A DNA stretch of 23,310 nt from positions 1-23,310 of the IMG/VR virus record IMGVR_UViG_3300042309_001150. One strand, written 5' to 3'. Each line of letters opens with the position of its first letter. The stretch's first letter is position 1. Both the position numbers and the translations under genes were made by a program. This DNA comes from a virus. A model generated the notes under the pieces. That model was not told the DNA's origin, did not search any database, and was given only the letters and a program-made list of their open reading frames with translations. Shown piece by piece: positions 20,655 through 23,310 of this stretch.

Positions 20655-22025
20655 TTATTTTTCTGATATTATTTCAAATTTTATTATTTCTTTATGATGA
20701 ATTTCTTCATTATGTGTCTTACCTTTTATTTCTAACCAGTATTCCCTGGGAATCATTATTGACGTATCTAGAAAAAACGAATTTTCATTTGTTTTATCCA
20801 TTTGAGTCCAGTCAAAAACAATAACCTGAGTTCTACCTTCTTTTATAAATATCCTGTAATATACCTCATCAAATAAAACCGATTTAGGTAAATCTAAAGA
20901 TCTAAAGGTTACTACTATTTTTCTTTTTTCGCCTCTTTTTACTTTTTCATTTAAATTGATGCCATAGAACTGAGTAGAATATCTTTGTAACTCTACTGGA
21001 TTTGTCCCAACAGTAAAAAGTGACGTATATTGGTTTGGTACAAATTTTTGTTTAACATTAGGTATTGAAATACCATCTAATGATAATCCTTTCCAGTTAT
21101 CGAAATAAAACCTCTTTCCGTCGCATAATTGGCCGCTTAGTCCAAAAGTAACCTTGTATATCCCTTTTCTTATTTTAGTCGTTGTAAGGCCCTGTAAACC
21201 GTTAACAATACTATTATTATAATCCAATATATCTACAGTGGGTAAATTATCTAAATCGTAGTAATTTGAACCCTTTGTTACGTATAGGTAAAGGTTTTGT
21301 TGTACTTCAGCAATAAAATTATCCCTATCATCATCGATCCTGTCTTCAAAAACGGTCTCTACGAATGGTTCAAAGAATGTTTGAGTATATTTTGTGAAGA
21401 AAGAGACCGATTGATCCACATCTTCTTTAAGGTCTTGGTAGACAACAGCAAACGCCAACCCTAAACCGTGATTAGTGTTCCCGTTAACTATAATACCGTT
21501 TACATAATTTGTAATGTCAACATCAATGTTTTCATTTCCATTGTCAAAATGAATAGTGTTAACAATAATTGGGTTAGTTGAGTACACGCCCTCTGCTGAC
21601 CAAGCGTCTAAAGTTGTTCTATTGAACCAGTTTGATGGTCTTTCGTCGTATGTTTCGTTACCGGTTGTAAAATCGTAACCTTGTTCATAATCGAAACCAA
21701 CACCTTCATCCCAGAATTGGGGTACTTTGAATAAAATTAAATCAAATGATGTTGTCCTATCTCTACCGGTCCCCTTTTTTTGGCCAACAAATGATTCGTC
21801 GCCAAATATGGTGTTAGTCATTTTTAAATAATGTTTAGTATCATTATTAACAACATACTCACCATTATCTATTTTTGCTTTCAGTTCTGTAAAATCAACT
21901 TTAAAGATGAATTTAGAGAAACTAGAACCATAAAATATCTCAGTATTTGGGTTTTTGGCCGTGTTTACAACGGATTTCTTAAGAATTGTATTGTTTTTCT
22001 CAAAATACGAACGAAAATAAGACAT
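20655..22025 (-). CDS. Probable virion (baseplate/fibre-type) protein
   Basis: The protein has 456 residues, is beta-rich with many aromatic, Asn and Asp residues, and has no signal peptide or membrane segment. Segments such as RTTSFDLILFKVPQFWDEGVGFDYEQG, NWFNRTTLDAWSAEGVY and VDITNYVNGIIVNGNTNHGLGLAFAVVY look like jelly-roll or beta-sandwich modules common in phage structural proteins. The last third (FGINLNEKVKRGEKRKIVVTFR-like strands) is similar in character. It starts 23 bases after the upstream gene; TATTTATT (22036-22043, minus), one base off the late octamer, lies in that gap. The virion assignment is from composition and context; a tail or neck location is a guess. Confidence 0.65.
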   Translation of the reverse strand: MSYFRSYFEKNNTILKKSVVNTAKNPNTEIFYGSSFSKFIFKVDFTELKAKIDNGEYVVNNDTKHYLKMTNTIFGDESFVGQKKGTGRDRTTSFDLILFKVPQFWDEGVGFDYEQGYDFTTGNETYDERPSNWFNRTTLDAWSAEGVYSTNPIIVNTIHFDNGNENIDVDITNYVNGIIVNGNTNHGLGLAFAVVYQDLKEDVDQSVSFFTKYTQTFFEPFVETVFEDRIDDDRDNFIAEVQQNLYLYVTKGSNYYDLDNLPTVDILDYNNSIVNGLQGLTTTKIRKGIYKVTFGLSGQLCDGKRFYFDNWKGLSLDGISIPNVKQKFVPNQYTSLFTVGTNPVELQRYSTQFYGINLNEKVKRGEKRKIVVTFRSLDLPKSVLFDEVYYRIFIKEGRTQVIVFDWTQMDKTNENSFFLDTSIMIPREYWLEIKGKTHNEEIHHKEIIKFEIISEK

Positions 22026-22035
22026 GTTTTTATTT

Positions 22036-22043
22036 AATAAATA
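22036..22043 (-). promoter_or_regulatory. Variant late octamer TATTTATT
   Basis: It matches the late octamer at seven of eight positions, in a 23-base gap between two minus-strand genes and ten bases before the ATG at 22025. The AT-rich context makes chance occurrence possible. Confidence 0.3.
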
Positions 22044-22048
22044 TCAAA

Positions 22049-23310
22049 TTAGTTGATTCTAAGTGAACTATTTACCATATCTTCTTTCATTCTGTTTTTT
22101 AAGTCGTTAATTTTCTCTTTTAACTCCTTTGGCCATTTAGGTGGCGTAACTATACCATGTTTGTGACCCAATAACATATCAACGATCAATTCAAGTATTT
22201 CGATTAATTTTTCACCGCGAACCAAAGCAAACGTGCTTGGGTCTATTTTTTCCAAATAGTCCGTTTGATTAAGTTCATATTTTGTAAGATTAGGGAAGTC
22301 GACCCTTCTATCACCTAGACCATTTTTTTCACTAGAAAGGATATAAAATTTGTCAGAAATAACAGAACCGATACTTTGCTCGATAAAATCTTCCCTAATA
22401 ATTTTATTATTTCTATCTAAGGTTATATGTTTATTTCTAACAACATTAACTTCTTTAATTCTTTGGAATTCTGTTGGTTCTGCGGAATCTTTATCAAAGA
22501 ACAAACCATGATTATCTCTAATTGAAACTTTAATGTTGGTTAAAAACTTATTTTTATTTTCTATTTCCAGCGCTGTTATCGCAGCCCTCTCAACCAAAGA
22601 ATTTGGTTCAATAACCGGTCTAAAATAAAAAGGGTGAGCATAAGTTTCTGGTAGAGTTGTTGATGTAACAGACATTTTATCATTATCTAATGTTGATATG
22701 AAATTTCTAACCGTAACATACGCCTCTTCGATACTTGATATTTCAATAGTATCGCTATATATTTGTTCAGTATTGCCAGAAATGTTGTATGTTCTAGAAT
22801 CGAATTTATCTGTTTTAAATTTTTCACCTTCAGGACCTTTTACTTTATAGATGTTTAAGGTTACACCAGTCGGATTAGCAAAATCATTTATGTCATATTC
22901 AACAATATGTGCTAAATCAGATCTATTGATTCCGTTGATTACGCTTCTTTCTTTAACTAATTCAGCAGTAAATGGGAATTTCTTCAAAGATAATTTTGAT
23001 ATTGTTTTACCCCTATATGGGTAATTACTTAATTTATCTTTAATGCTTTTACTTTTTGTTTCTTTGGTTACAAATTTACCTGCTCTTAATTGTGCACCAT
23101 TTTCTGTTAATAATAAATCAGAGCCATAATTTCCATAAACCGCTATGTCCCCTGTTTTTGCCATTGTGCCAACCGAATTGGCCTCAACATAATTGTCTTC
23201 AAATGTTATTTTAGAGTTACTAAAATCTTTAACGTTTGGTCCAGGCATAGAATCTATACCGTAAGATGTAAAAGTTAATTGTGTTTTAAAAACTTGGTTT
23301 TTAAAATCAT
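22049..23310 (-). CDS. Probable baseplate/virion protein, 5' end outside window
   Basis: The first in-frame ATG is at 23248 (399 residues), but the frame stays open from there to the right edge with protein-like sequence (KTQLTFTSYGIDS before MPGPNV). No A-rich leader precedes 23248, so I treat it as lacking its N-terminus. The product has many beta strands, a region FYFRPVIEPNSLVERAAITALEIENKN, and a C-terminal helical hairpin (KLIEILELIVDMLLGHKHGIVTPP, then LKEKINDLKNRMKEDMVN) of the sort found in phage baseplate and wedge proteins. The LGHKHG segment could bind metal. It is not identified beyond a likely tail-structural role. Confidence 0.65.
   Translation of the reverse strand, partial: DFKNQVFKTQLTFTSYGIDSMPGPNVKDFSNSKITFEDNYVEANSVGTMAKTGDIAVYGNYGSDLLLTENGAQLRAGKFVTKETKSKSIKDKLSNYPYRGKTISKLSLKKFPFTAELVKERSVINGINRSDLAHIVEYDINDFANPTGVTLNIYKVKGPEGEKFKTDKFDSRTYNISGNTEQIYSDTIEISSIEEAYVTVRNFISTLDNDKMSVTSTTLPETYAHPFYFRPVIEPNSLVERAAITALEIENKNKFLTNIKVSIRDNHGLFFDKDSAEPTEFQRIKEVNVVRNKHITLDRNNKIIREDFIEQSIGSVISDKFYILSSEKNGLGDRRVDFPNLTKYELNQTDYLEKIDPSTFALVRGEKLIEILELIVDMLLGHKHGIVTPPKWPKELKEKINDLKNRMKEDMVNSSLRIN

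Noticed and set aside
1-23310. CRISPR array, insertion sequence, integrase or attachment site
   Set aside because: No regularly spaced repeats, transposase-like frame, recombinase or flanking direct repeat was seen on reading both strands.

Overview
The window looks like part of the genome of a large, AT-rich, T4-like (contractile-tailed type) phage of a Bacteroidetes/Flavobacteria host. The phage call rests on a recognisable capsid-assembly set in T4 order: large terminase (gp17-like), portal (gp20-like), prohead protease (gp21-like), an acidic scaffold-like protein (gp22-like) and major capsid protein (gp23-like). The host call rests on Bacteroidetes-type promoter boxes (TAnnTTTG, sometimes with an upstream TTG), A-rich leaders without Shine-Dalgarno sequences, a Bacteroidetes-style lipoprotein signal and a small bS21 ribosomal protein of the Bacteroidetes kind.

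Layout. Positions 1-1627 (minus strand) hold a membrane/envelope set: a partial SPFH/prohibitin-like protein, a two-helix membrane protein with a 22-residue tandem repeat, a small CxxC/CxxC protein and a short lipoprotein. A possible small terminated RNA lies at about 1655-1757. Positions 1849-5147 form a protein-quality-control block: an M20-type peptidase (+), a ClpC-like AAA+ unfoldase without an N-domain (-) and a small heat-shock protein (+). A KTSC-domain protein and a nucleotidyltransferase follow as an overlapping pair (5198-6243).

Positions 6314-19020 are the late morphogenesis block, almost entirely on the plus strand: four uncharacterised and probably virion-associated proteins (one with an EF-hand loop), terminase, portal, two unknown proteins in the place of T4 gp67/gp68, protease, scaffold and capsid. 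The only minus-strand gene inside it is the phage bS21 gene at 14521-14712. Hairpin terminators follow the gene upstream of terminase, the protease gene and the capsid gene. The octamer TATTTATA occurs directly upstream of five transcription starts I would predict and is my candidate late-promoter core.

From 19100 to the right edge there is a small SAP-like protein (+) and then four minus-strand genes: a small acidic protein, a protein with two cysteine-containing phage signature modules, and two large probable virion proteins, the last running off the window. No tRNA, CRISPR array, integrase, insertion sequence or attachment site was found. No gene-free stretch exceeds 300 bases; the longest is 1628-1848.

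The most interesting theme is translation. The phage carries its own bS21, a protein that in Bacteroidetes ribosomes helps hide the anti-Shine-Dalgarno sequence. Several of its genes also appear to start at, or within a few bases of, the predicted transcription start (leaderless or nearly so). This fits a phage adapted to, or steering, SD-independent initiation, but that link is inference.
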